Of a DNA stretch of 40,656 nt, positions 8,511-15,345 are shown in pieces. The DNA comes from an uncultured Lachnospiraceae bacterium (GTDB lineage: Bacteria; Bacillota; Clostridia; Lachnospirales; Lachnospiraceae): contig URUU01000016.1 in assembly GCA_900551235.1 (NCBI GenBank), positions 1 through 40,656 on the forward strand, in the 5' to 3' direction. The notes beneath the pieces are model-generated. The model was not told the DNA's origin. It saw nothing but the letters and a program-made list of their open reading frames with translations, and did no database searches. Every line of letters starts with the position of its first letter. The first letter of the stretch is position 1. The translations under genes were made by a program, and so were the position numbers.

Positions 8511-8601
8511 GAGCAAGAATGTAAATGTTTTTTTGCCGGTTGGCAAAATCCATTTTTCTTGTGGTATAGAGAATGAGGGAATAACTTTCGCAGCAAGCAT
8601 A

Positions 8602-8640
8602 GGAAGTGTGTACCCACTTCCGTATTTTGCCCTGCAAAAT
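8602..8640 (+). other. Candidate oriT inverted repeats
   Basis: Just upstream of the mobC-like gene sit two inverted repeats: GGAAGTG (8602-8608) with CACTTCC (8615-8621) around TGTACC, and ATTTTGC (8624-8630) with GCAAAAT (8634-8640) around CCT. A GGAAGTG copy recurs at 8651-8657. Relaxases of this type nick beside such repeats directly upstream of their own genes. The nick site itself cannot be named from sequence alone. Confidence 0.5.
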
Positions 8641-8691
8641 GACTTGTTGGGAAGTGTCCCAAACCCTCGATACGAAAGGAGCGACAAACGC

Positions 8692-9021
8692 ATGAGTGGC
8701 AGAAAACGGACAGTGCAAATCAAATTCTATGTGACAGAGGAAGAAAAGAATTTGATTGAGGAAAAAATGAAGCTGATACCTACCCGGAACATGGCGGCAT
8801 ATCTGCGGAAAATAGCGATTGACGGGTATGTTATCCAAGTAGACTATACGGACATAAAGGCAATGACCGCAGAGATACAGAAAATCGGTGTCAATGTCAA
8901 TCAGATCGCAAAGCGTGTAAACAGTACCGGCAGTGTCTACAAAGAGGACATAGAGGAAATAAAGGGGGTGCTTGCGGAAATATGGCGGTTACAAAGATTA
9001 AGCCTATTAAAAGCACGTTGA
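8692..9021 (+). CDS. mobC: MobC-like relaxosome accessory protein
   Basis: This 109-residue protein begins MSGRKRTVQIKFYVTEEE, a beta-strand followed by a helix as in ribbon-helix-helix DNA-binding proteins. It continues with YLRKIAIDGYVIQVDY and IQKIGVNVNQIAKRVN, which is the MobC-type core. Such proteins bind oriT and help the relaxase load and nick. The start at 8692 follows GAAAGGAG by about 10 nt; an open frame further upstream runs through the putative oriT and is not used. The gene overlaps the relaxase start by 40 nt in another frame, a typical mobC-relaxase arrangement in Tn1549-type and related elements. Confidence 0.85.
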   Translation: MSGRKRTVQIKFYVTEEEKNLIEEKMKLIPTRNMAAYLRKIAIDGYVIQVDYTDIKAMTAEIQKIGVNVNQIAKRVNSTGSVYKEDIEEIKGVLAEIWRLQRLSLLKAR

Positions 9022-10334
9022 GCAAAGCCCTTGACTATATCCAAAACCCGGACAAGACGGACGGAAAAATGCTTGTGTCCTCGTTCGGGTGCAGCTATGA
9101 AACGGCAGACATTGAATTTGAATTTACCATAGCACAGGCGTTGGATAAGGGGAATAACTTAGCCCACCATTTGATACAGTCCTTTGAGCCGGGAGAAGTG
9201 GACTATGAGAAAGCCCATGAAATCGGGCGGCAGCTTGCCGACGCGGTAACTAAGGGACAGCATGAGTATGTTTTGACAACGCACATAGACAAGGGACACG
9301 TCCATAATCACATCATTTTCTGTGCCGTAAACTTTGTAGATCACCACAAGTACAATTCCAATAAGCGCAGCTATTACGGCATACGAAACATCAGCGACAG
9401 GCTGTGTCGGGAAAATGGATTGTCTGTTGTTGTTCCGGGCAAAGGAAACAAGGGAAAAAGCTATGCGGAATACCAAGCGGAAAAGACCGGGACAAGTTGG
9501 AAAGGCAAGTTAAAAATTGCCGTGGACGCACTCATTCCCCAAGTGTCCGATTTTGAGGAATTGCTATCAAGATTGCAGGCTATGGACTATGAGATAAAGC
9601 CGGGAAAATATGTGTTGTGCCGCGCTCCGGGACAGGAACGATTTACAAGACTTAAAACCCTCGGTGCAGATTATACAGAGGAAGCCTTACGGGAACGTAT
9701 CAAGGGAACACGCACCCGTACCGTCAAAACTCCAAAACAACAGAAAAATGGTATCAGCCTGCTGATTGATATTCAGAACAGTATCAAGGCACAGGAAAGC
9801 CGGGGCTATGAGCAATGGGCGAAAATCCATAATTTGAAACAGGCGGCAAAGACGCTGAACTTCTTGACGGAACATAAAATTAAACAGTATGCAGACCTGA
9901 CCGCTAAAATCGCAGAAATCACGGCGGCGAATGAGCAGACGGCAGATAGTATAAAGGAGGTTGAAAAACGGCTTGCGGATATGGCGGTGCTGATTAAAAA
10001 TGTCACGACCTATCAAAAGACAAAACCTGTCTATGACGCATACCGCAAGGCAAAGAATAAGGGCGGCTACCGGGCAGACCACGAACAGGCGATTATTCTC
10101 CATGAAGCGGCGGTAAAAGCATTACAGGCGGTGCAGATCGGCGGCAAGCTCCCAAGCGCCACCGCCTTGCAAAGTGAATATGAAAAGCTCCAATCGCAGA
10201 AAGAAGCTCTTTATGCGGATTATGGCAGGCTGAAAAAACAGGTCAAGGAATATGACGTTATCAAGCGGAACATTGACAGTATTTTGCGGCAGAATAGAGA
10301 ACCGGAATGGGAGAAAGAAACAGAGCGCGGATAA
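8982..10334 (+). CDS. MobP/VirD2-like relaxase
   Basis: This 450-residue relaxase nicks oriT and stays bound to the transferred strand. The metal-binding HUH motif is clear as HIDKGHVHNHIIF around residues 95-113, and the N-terminus (MAVTKIKPIKSTLSKALDYI) is typical of the family. Residues 1-235 form the nuclease domain; the rest is charged and helical with coiled-coil character (IAEITAANEQTADSIKEVEKR) and ends in a charged tail, so the length looks close to complete. It overlaps the mobC-like gene. No other transfer gene follows. The frame stops 24 nt before the ATG of a truncated host gene, so the element ends here. Confidence 0.9.
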   Translation: MAVTKIKPIKSTLSKALDYIQNPDKTDGKMLVSSFGCSYETADIEFEFTIAQALDKGNNLAHHLIQSFEPGEVDYEKAHEIGRQLADAVTKGQHEYVLTTHIDKGHVHNHIIFCAVNFVDHHKYNSNKRSYYGIRNISDRLCRENGLSVVVPGKGNKGKSYAEYQAEKTGTSWKGKLKIAVDALIPQVSDFEELLSRLQAMDYEIKPGKYVLCRAPGQERFTRLKTLGADYTEEALRERIKGTRTRTVKTPKQQKNGISLLIDIQNSIKAQESRGYEQWAKIHNLKQAAKTLNFLTEHKIKQYADLTAKIAEITAANEQTADSIKEVEKRLADMAVLIKNVTTYQKTKPVYDAYRKAKNKGGYRADHEQAIILHEAAVKALQAVQIGGKLPSATALQSEYEKLQSQKEALYADYGRLKKQVKEYDVIKRNIDSILRQNREPEWEKETERG

Positions 10335-10358
10335 TCTGACTTATAGCGAAATAGTATA

Positions 10359-13300
10359 ATGCAGAGTGTAACAACTTTAAAGCTGGAGTATGATTCAGGA
10401 CTTACACTTGTCAGTGCAGAGAGTGGAGAAGCATTTTCCAGTCTGGTAATGACAAAACCGGGAAAATTAACATCGCCGTGTAAATTTATCTGGGATGGAC
10501 AGGAAATATCAGATGGTGATATTCAGGACGGAGAGATTTTGAATCTGTCATTTCAGATAAGCAAGGATGTTGAGTCAGGCGCAGAACTTGCAGTAAAACT
10601 TTCTTATGTAAATGGAGATATTATAAATACAGAACTGAATCCAATCGATGTTTCGGTTTCCAATACGGTTATTTCTGTAAATGACTATATACCAGGTGAT
10701 CTGAACAATGATAGGAAAATAAATACAATCGATGTCATTCTTTTGAGAAGATATATAGCCGGTGGTTATGACGTATCAGTCAATGAGGCAGCAGCAGATG
10801 TGAATGGTGATGGAAAATGTAATACAACCGATGTTATCCTTTTGAGAAGATACATAGCAGGCGGTTATGGTGTTGAATTAGCACCAGGGACAAATACGGA
10901 TAAAGAAACGCATACGTTACAACGCGTGGATTATAAAGCAGCCACCTGCATAGAAAAAGGAAACATTGCATACTGGTATTGCAGTAAATGTCAGAAATAT
11001 TATAGTGATGAAAAAGGAAGTTTTGAAATTTCTGCAAAGCAGATTATTATTGATCTTACAGATCATCAGGTTGTTGTAGATGAAGCAGTTCCGGCAACCA
11101 AAGATTCTGCTGGACTGACGGAAGGCTCACATTGTGCAGTATGCGGTAAAATATTAGTAAAACAGGAAGAAATCCCTAAAATCAAAGGCTATGCAATAGA
11201 GTATAATACATATGGCAGTGATGATTATCTGAAAACAACAGGTGTAGAAAATCCGAACCCAGACAGTTATATATCAGGAGAAACAATAGAATTAAAAAAT
11301 CTGGAAAAAGCAGGATATATATTTGAGGGATGGTATGATGCACCAGGTTCCACGGCAACACAGATAAAGAAAATTGCAGCGAATGATAAAGGAAATAAAA
11401 AACTGTATGCCCGCTGGACAAAAATTACCTATAAGGTACAGTTTGATTCTCCGCTTTGTCCGGTTAAAGAAGTCACTTATACAACAGATGAGGGTGTTAC
11501 ATTAAATGAGCCGTATCTGGCAGGGTATAATTTCCTTGGCTGGAGCGATGCAGACAGTAAACTGTATACTACGATTCCAAAAGGAACGACGGGAAATATT
11601 ACCTTGCATGCGAATTGGAGCAGCAAGAGAAATCAGACCAGACCGGCAGAAAAACTTGGAAAACCAGTAATAGATATTGATGAAGCATCTCATACAATTT
11701 TAATGGCATATGAAATCGGTACGATTGAAAATGTTCCCCTGTATGAGATAGAGTATCTTGGAAATAAGACAGACGGTGTAACTTATACAAAAACAGTGGA
11801 GACAAGTAAAAAAATTGAGCAGGGAACAGCAAAAAATATAGCAGAAACCATAGCAGAAGCGACCACCAGGTCATCTTCCTGGAGCTTGTCTAAAGATTGG
11901 AGAGAGACCACAACAAAGAGTGAATCACATAAAAGTGAAGTATCATCGGAAGTGTTTCAAAATGCCTCAAATGCCTGGTCTGTTTCAGACGCAATGAATA
12001 CAACGAGAGAACGGGGTGGTTCTACAGAAACAACAAACAGTCAGAATATTTCGGGAAAGGTTAATACAGATTTAAAAGAGAGCGTAACAGGCGAAGCGAG
12101 TGTGGGAATTCCATTGGAAGGAGTGACATTAGGTGGCAAATTAACAACTTCACTGGAAACAGAAATCAGTGCAGAAGTGAAGCATGAGACGACCAATACG
12201 CAAAAAAATCAAACATACTGGAACACAAATACAGGCTACTCAAAAGCAGCACAGATGAGTGGCAGTCGAAGTGTTTCTGAGTCTCTGGGACAAAAAATCA
12301 GTGATTCTGTAGATTACAGTGTTTCCAATACCGTGGGGTGTATGCAGAGCCAGACAGAAGGAATGCAGACTTCGGAAACAAAATCACGAGAATATGCATC
12401 TGCATTTACTTATTCTATGGAAGATACAGTAACAACAACGATGCAATATTCGAATGCCGGAGCACCTGCCGGATATTATCGGGTTGTATGTGCCGGAACA
12501 CTGCATGTATTTGCAGTTGTCACTTATGATATGGCAACGAGATCCTATGGTGTGTATACATACAGTGTTGCAGAAGATAATGTAAGGAATTTTATAGATT
12601 ATTCCAAAAATACAAGCCTGTTTAATGATTATGAAAATGGGGTATTACCATTTGAAGTTCCATATGAAGTAAATGAATACGTAGATAATATTGTAGGCGC
12701 TACGAGCGGTCTGGAAGTCGATATTGATTCTGGTAAGATTGTAGGCTACAGCGGAACAGATAATGTTGTTGTCATTCCACAGTATCTTCCGGTTGATAAT
12801 GGTGACGGAAGTACGACAGTAGTGAAAGTAACTGGTATTGAATCCGGGGCTTTTGCAGGAAAAGATATTGCCGGAATCCGTTTAAGTGATAATATCACAG
12901 AAATACCGGAAAATGCATTTAAAAACTGTGACGAGCTTGAGATCATAGAGGCAAATTCAATTGAGAAAATTGGCAACAATGCGTTTTCAGGATGCACTGT
13001 GTTAAAAGAATATAATGTATCCAGTTCCGTGAAGGAATTAGGAAAAAATGCATTTGCAGGAGTTAAAAAAGTTACGGTGAAGGCATCTGATGGAGCAGTT
13101 GCAAAAGCGGCTGTAACTTCCGGTGCAAAAAATATTATACTGGATATTTCCAAAACGGGTGAACAATTATATAATACAAAACTTGAAATTCCATCTGGAA
13201 CAGAAGTTTTCGAATTGAATGGTGGGGTAAAGGATTACATTAATTTGAGAGTGGTTTCTGATGCTGAAAAAACAAAAATAAATGGAATGAATTTCAAAGG

Positions 13301-14267
13301 AAATACCGCTGCAGGTTTGAAAAGTTCCTCTTCTGCAATTGAACTGAATCGTGTGACAGTAGAATCCTCAGAATGGGCAATGATGCTTTTGGCAGATAAT
13401 ACAGAACTTTCTTTGTTTGGAACTGTGCAGTTGAATTCCACGAACGAAAATGCAGTTTTATGTAAAAATGTCACTTTAAAAAGAGCAACGCCAAGTGTTG
13501 TTGGTAAGCTGAATGTTACAGGAAATATACAGATTTATGGTTCATTCAGCCAGAACAGCATGATGACTCAGAAAAAAGGAAATATAATAAATATTACTTC
13601 TGAACAATATGAAAAATTATGGAATAATACCTGGGGAGAGTGGTCAGAGTGGTCAGAGAGCAAAGCAGAGAAATCTTTTGATACAGAAGTAGAAACAAAG
13701 GTACAGTATCGTTATGCGGACAAACAGACAACAACATCAACAAACAGTTCTATGAATGGCTGGACGTGGACAGGCTCTACAACACAGTATGGCAGTTATG
13801 GCGGATGGAGTGCATGGCAGAGAGAGGCAGTAGGAGGAAGCGATACAAGACAGGTAGAAACGAATACGATTTATGGATATTACTATTTCAGATGCCCAAA
13901 TTGTGGTGCTCATATGCATGTATATACCTCATGTTATAAGTGGGCTGGCGGATGTGGTGCATCCAATATGACAATCGGGAATGGCATTGTTATGTTCAGT
14001 ACAACACCTTGGAGCAGTGCAGGTTTGTATGAGTTCCATGGAACGGGAAGATATGCAACAGATTCTCTTGGAGGCGGACGTTGGTTTAAATGGGTGGACA
14101 GTTCCGTTCCATGTACGGGTTATCGTTATCGTGACAGATCAAAAACGGTAGTTTATTCTTATTATAAGTGGGGAAACTGGTCAGAATGGAATGATACGGT
14201 ATATAATTCAGGAGATAATCGAAAAGTGGAAACAAGAACAATGTATCGTTACAGAACGAGACAATAA
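10359..14267 (+). CDS. 5'-truncated giant surface protein: cohesin, dockerin, InlB, LRR, WSEW
   Basis: The open frame is 1,302 codons but lacks a signal peptide, a ribosome site and the first strands of its first domain. By comparison with the adjacent paralogue, about 58 residues are missing. Approximate order is: partial cohesin-like domain (1-105), dockerin pair with two calcium loops (112-172; GDLNNDRKINTID and DVNGDGKCNTTD), a Cys-pair domain (195-280; CSKCQKYYSD and CAVCGK), InlB/Listeria-Bacteroides repeats (285-430), a long Ser/Thr-rich alternating region (470-700), BspA-like leucine-rich repeats (823-905), a beta-helix-like stretch, and a C-terminal WSEW/zinc-ribbon module (1090-1302). 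The Ser/Thr-rich part with GEASVGIPLEGVTLGG recalls aerolysin/ETX-MTX2 pore-formers, but this is only resemblance. Without signals it is probably inactive here. Confidence 0.7.
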   Translation: MQSVTTLKLEYDSGLTLVSAESGEAFSSLVMTKPGKLTSPCKFIWDGQEISDGDIQDGEILNLSFQISKDVESGAELAVKLSYVNGDIINTELNPIDVSVSNTVISVNDYIPGDLNNDRKINTIDVILLRRYIAGGYDVSVNEAAADVNGDGKCNTTDVILLRRYIAGGYGVELAPGTNTDKETHTLQRVDYKAATCIEKGNIAYWYCSKCQKYYSDEKGSFEISAKQIIIDLTDHQVVVDEAVPATKDSAGLTEGSHCAVCGKILVKQEEIPKIKGYAIEYNTYGSDDYLKTTGVENPNPDSYISGETIELKNLEKAGYIFEGWYDAPGSTATQIKKIAANDKGNKKLYARWTKITYKVQFDSPLCPVKEVTYTTDEGVTLNEPYLAGYNFLGWSDADSKLYTTIPKGTTGNITLHANWSSKRNQTRPAEKLGKPVIDIDEASHTILMAYEIGTIENVPLYEIEYLGNKTDGVTYTKTVETSKKIEQGTAKNIAETIAEATTRSSSWSLSKDWRETTTKSESHKSEVSSEVFQNASNAWSVSDAMNTTRERGGSTETTNSQNISGKVNTDLKESVTGEASVGIPLEGVTLGGKLTTSLETEISAEVKHETTNTQKNQTYWNTNTGYSKAAQMSGSRSVSESLGQKISDSVDYSVSNTVGCMQSQTEGMQTSETKSREYASAFTYSMEDTVTTTMQYSNAGAPAGYYRVVCAGTLHVFAVVTYDMATRSYGVYTYSVAEDNVRNFIDYSKNTSLFNDYENGVLPFEVPYEVNEYVDNIVGATSGLEVDIDSGKIVGYSGTDNVVVIPQYLPVDNGDGSTTVVKVTGIESGAFAGKDIAGIRLSDNITEIPENAFKNCDELEIIEANSIEKIGNNAFSGCTVLKEYNVSSSVKELGKNAFAGVKKVTVKASDGAVAKAAVTSGAKNIILDISKTGEQLYNTKLEIPSGTEVFELNGGVKDYINLRVVSDAEKTKINGMNFKGNTAAGLKSSSSAIELNRVTVESSEWAMMLLADNTELSLFGTVQLNSTNENAVLCKNVTLKRATPSVVGKLNVTGNIQIYGSFSQNSMMTQKKGNIINITSEQYEKLWNNTWGEWSEWSESKAEKSFDTEVETKVQYRYADKQTTTSTNSSMNGWTWTGSTTQYGSYGGWSAWQREAVGGSDTRQVETNTIYGYYYFRCPNCGAHMHVYTSCYKWAGGCGASNMTIGNGIVMFSTTPWSSAGLYEFHGTGRYATDSLGGGRWFKWVDSSVPCTGYRYRDRSKTVVYSYYKWGNWSEWNDTVYNSGDNRKVETRTMYRYRTRQ

Positions 14268-14295
14268 TATAAAAGGCAGAAAGGAAGCTGGATTT

Positions 14296-15195
14296 ATGAA
14301 AAAATTTTATTCGATCATAAGTTTTTTGGCACTTGTATTGTTATTAAATGTTACAAATGTGCATGCGGAATCAGTTCAGACTGCATTGACCGTGAATCAG
14401 GTGAAAGCAGAAAAAAATGCAAATGTGGATGTTCCGATCCGTATTTCGAATAATACGGGTATTTGTGGAGTTACGCTTATGGTTTCTTATGATGAGAAAC
14501 TGGAACTTGTAAATGTTTCAAGGGGAGAGGCATTGTCCACACTGGAAATGACAAAACCAGGGAACTATCAGACGAATCCTGTTAAAATATTATGGGATGG
14601 AATGGAAGCAGATAATACAAATGGAGAAATCGTGGTATTAACTTTCCGTACTCCAAATGAAGAAGGAGTCTATCCTATAACAGTAAAATATGAGAATGGC
14701 GATATTATAGATGGACAGTTAACCCCTGTTGAGCTGGATGTCACAAACGGTATGATTACAGTAGAAAGTAATAAAGATGAGCCTGAAAAAGAGTCCAATC
14801 AGAAAACAGAGCAGACTACAGGTGCAGAGCAGAAACCAGGTACAGAAAAAAATCAAAATGCAGAAAAAGAAACAACCCGGCAGAACATGCCAGAATCTCA
14901 GATGCAGCAGACAGCACTGAAAAAGGTACGTGGCATTAAAGTAACAGGCAAAGCCAAAGGTCGTGTCAATGTATCCTGGAATCGGGTGACAGGTGCAAAA
15001 GGGTATCAGGTTCAGTACAGCAGAAAGAAAAATTTTGCAAGTCCAAAAACGGTGAAAGTTTCCGGTGGAAAAAAGGTCAAAGCGATCGTTAAGAAGCTAA
15101 AATCCAAAAAGACCTATTACTTCCGGGTGCGTGCAACAGCAGGAAGCAGCACTGGAAAATGGTCGGTTGTCAGAAAAGTGAAAAAAGTAAAATAA
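14296..15195 (+). CDS. Secreted cohesin-like plus Fn3 protein
   Basis: The 299-residue protein starts with a signal peptide (MKKFYSIISFLALVLLLNVT, cleavage near NVHA-ES). Residues 25-155 form a complete cohesin-like beta-sandwich, clearly paralogous to the truncated domain at the start of the upstream gene (shared TMTKPG- and WDG-type motifs: EMTKPG and ILWDG). A Gln/Glu/Lys-rich linker (156-205) leads to an Fn3 domain (210-299) that ends in a Lys-rich tail. Cohesins bind dockerins, and the upstream protein carries a dockerin pair, so a surface complex is plausible but unproven. The start at 14296 is preceded by AAAGGAAG; the longer open frame has no signal. It lies 28 nt after the upstream stop and is followed by a strong terminator. 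Confidence 0.75.
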   Translation: MKKFYSIISFLALVLLLNVTNVHAESVQTALTVNQVKAEKNANVDVPIRISNNTGICGVTLMVSYDEKLELVNVSRGEALSTLEMTKPGNYQTNPVKILWDGMEADNTNGEIVVLTFRTPNEEGVYPITVKYENGDIIDGQLTPVELDVTNGMITVESNKDEPEKESNQKTEQTTGAEQKPGTEKNQNAEKETTRQNMPESQMQQTALKKVRGIKVTGKAKGRVNVSWNRVTGAKGYQVQYSRKKNFASPKTVKVSGGKKVKAIVKKLKSKKTYYFRVRATAGSSTGKWSVVRKVKKVK

Positions 15196-15227
15196 AGAAT
15201 CTTTCTTTTAAAGGTTCAAAAGTTTTG

Positions 15228-15256
15228 CGGGGAGGGCAACCTCCCCGTTCTTTATG
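15228..15256 (+). terminator. Intrinsic terminator after the cohesin-Fn3 gene
   Basis: CGGGGAGG (15228-15235) pairs perfectly with CCTCCCCG (15240-15247) around GCAA, followed by TTCTTTATG. The GC-rich 8-bp stem with a tetraloop is strong. The run of T is short. Confidence 0.8.
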
Positions 15257-15269
15257 TAAAGATAGCAGG

Positions 15270-15298
15270 TAGACACTGCGAACCATCAGTGCTATAAT
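15270..15298 (+). promoter_or_regulatory. Promoter of the C39-like surface gene
   Basis: TAGACA (15270-15275) and TATAAT (15293-15298) are separated by 17 nt. A TG lies one base before the -10, making it an extended -10. This is a good sigma-A promoter about 70 nt upstream of the coding start. Confidence 0.7.
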
Positions 15299-15345
15299 TT
15301 TCCCAGAAACACCAAATTCCATAAAATGGGTTTGACATTCGGGAA

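Larger units (their letters stand above)
1..10350. mobile_element. Segment of a mobilizable/conjugative element (left end outside window)
   Basis: The block combines a sigma-70-like regulator of the kind carried by Tn916/Tn1549-type elements, a self-contained transport cargo operon with its own AraC regulator, and a MobC-like protein with an HUH relaxase behind inverted repeats that look like an oriT. It stops a few bases after the relaxase, where the next reading frame is a surface protein without its 5' end, which marks a boundary near 10,335-10,366. No integrase, transfer ATPase or type IV secretion gene is visible, so it is either an IME, a decayed remnant, or the right part of a larger ICE. 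Several genes in it carry single-base frameshifts. The exact left end cannot be set from this window. Confidence 0.7.

Noticed and set aside
10355..10362. ATG 10359 as a genuine start of the large surface protein
   Set aside because: There is no ribosome site or signal peptide, and the preceding TATAATG is better read as junction sequence; homology to the paralogue begins in mid-domain.
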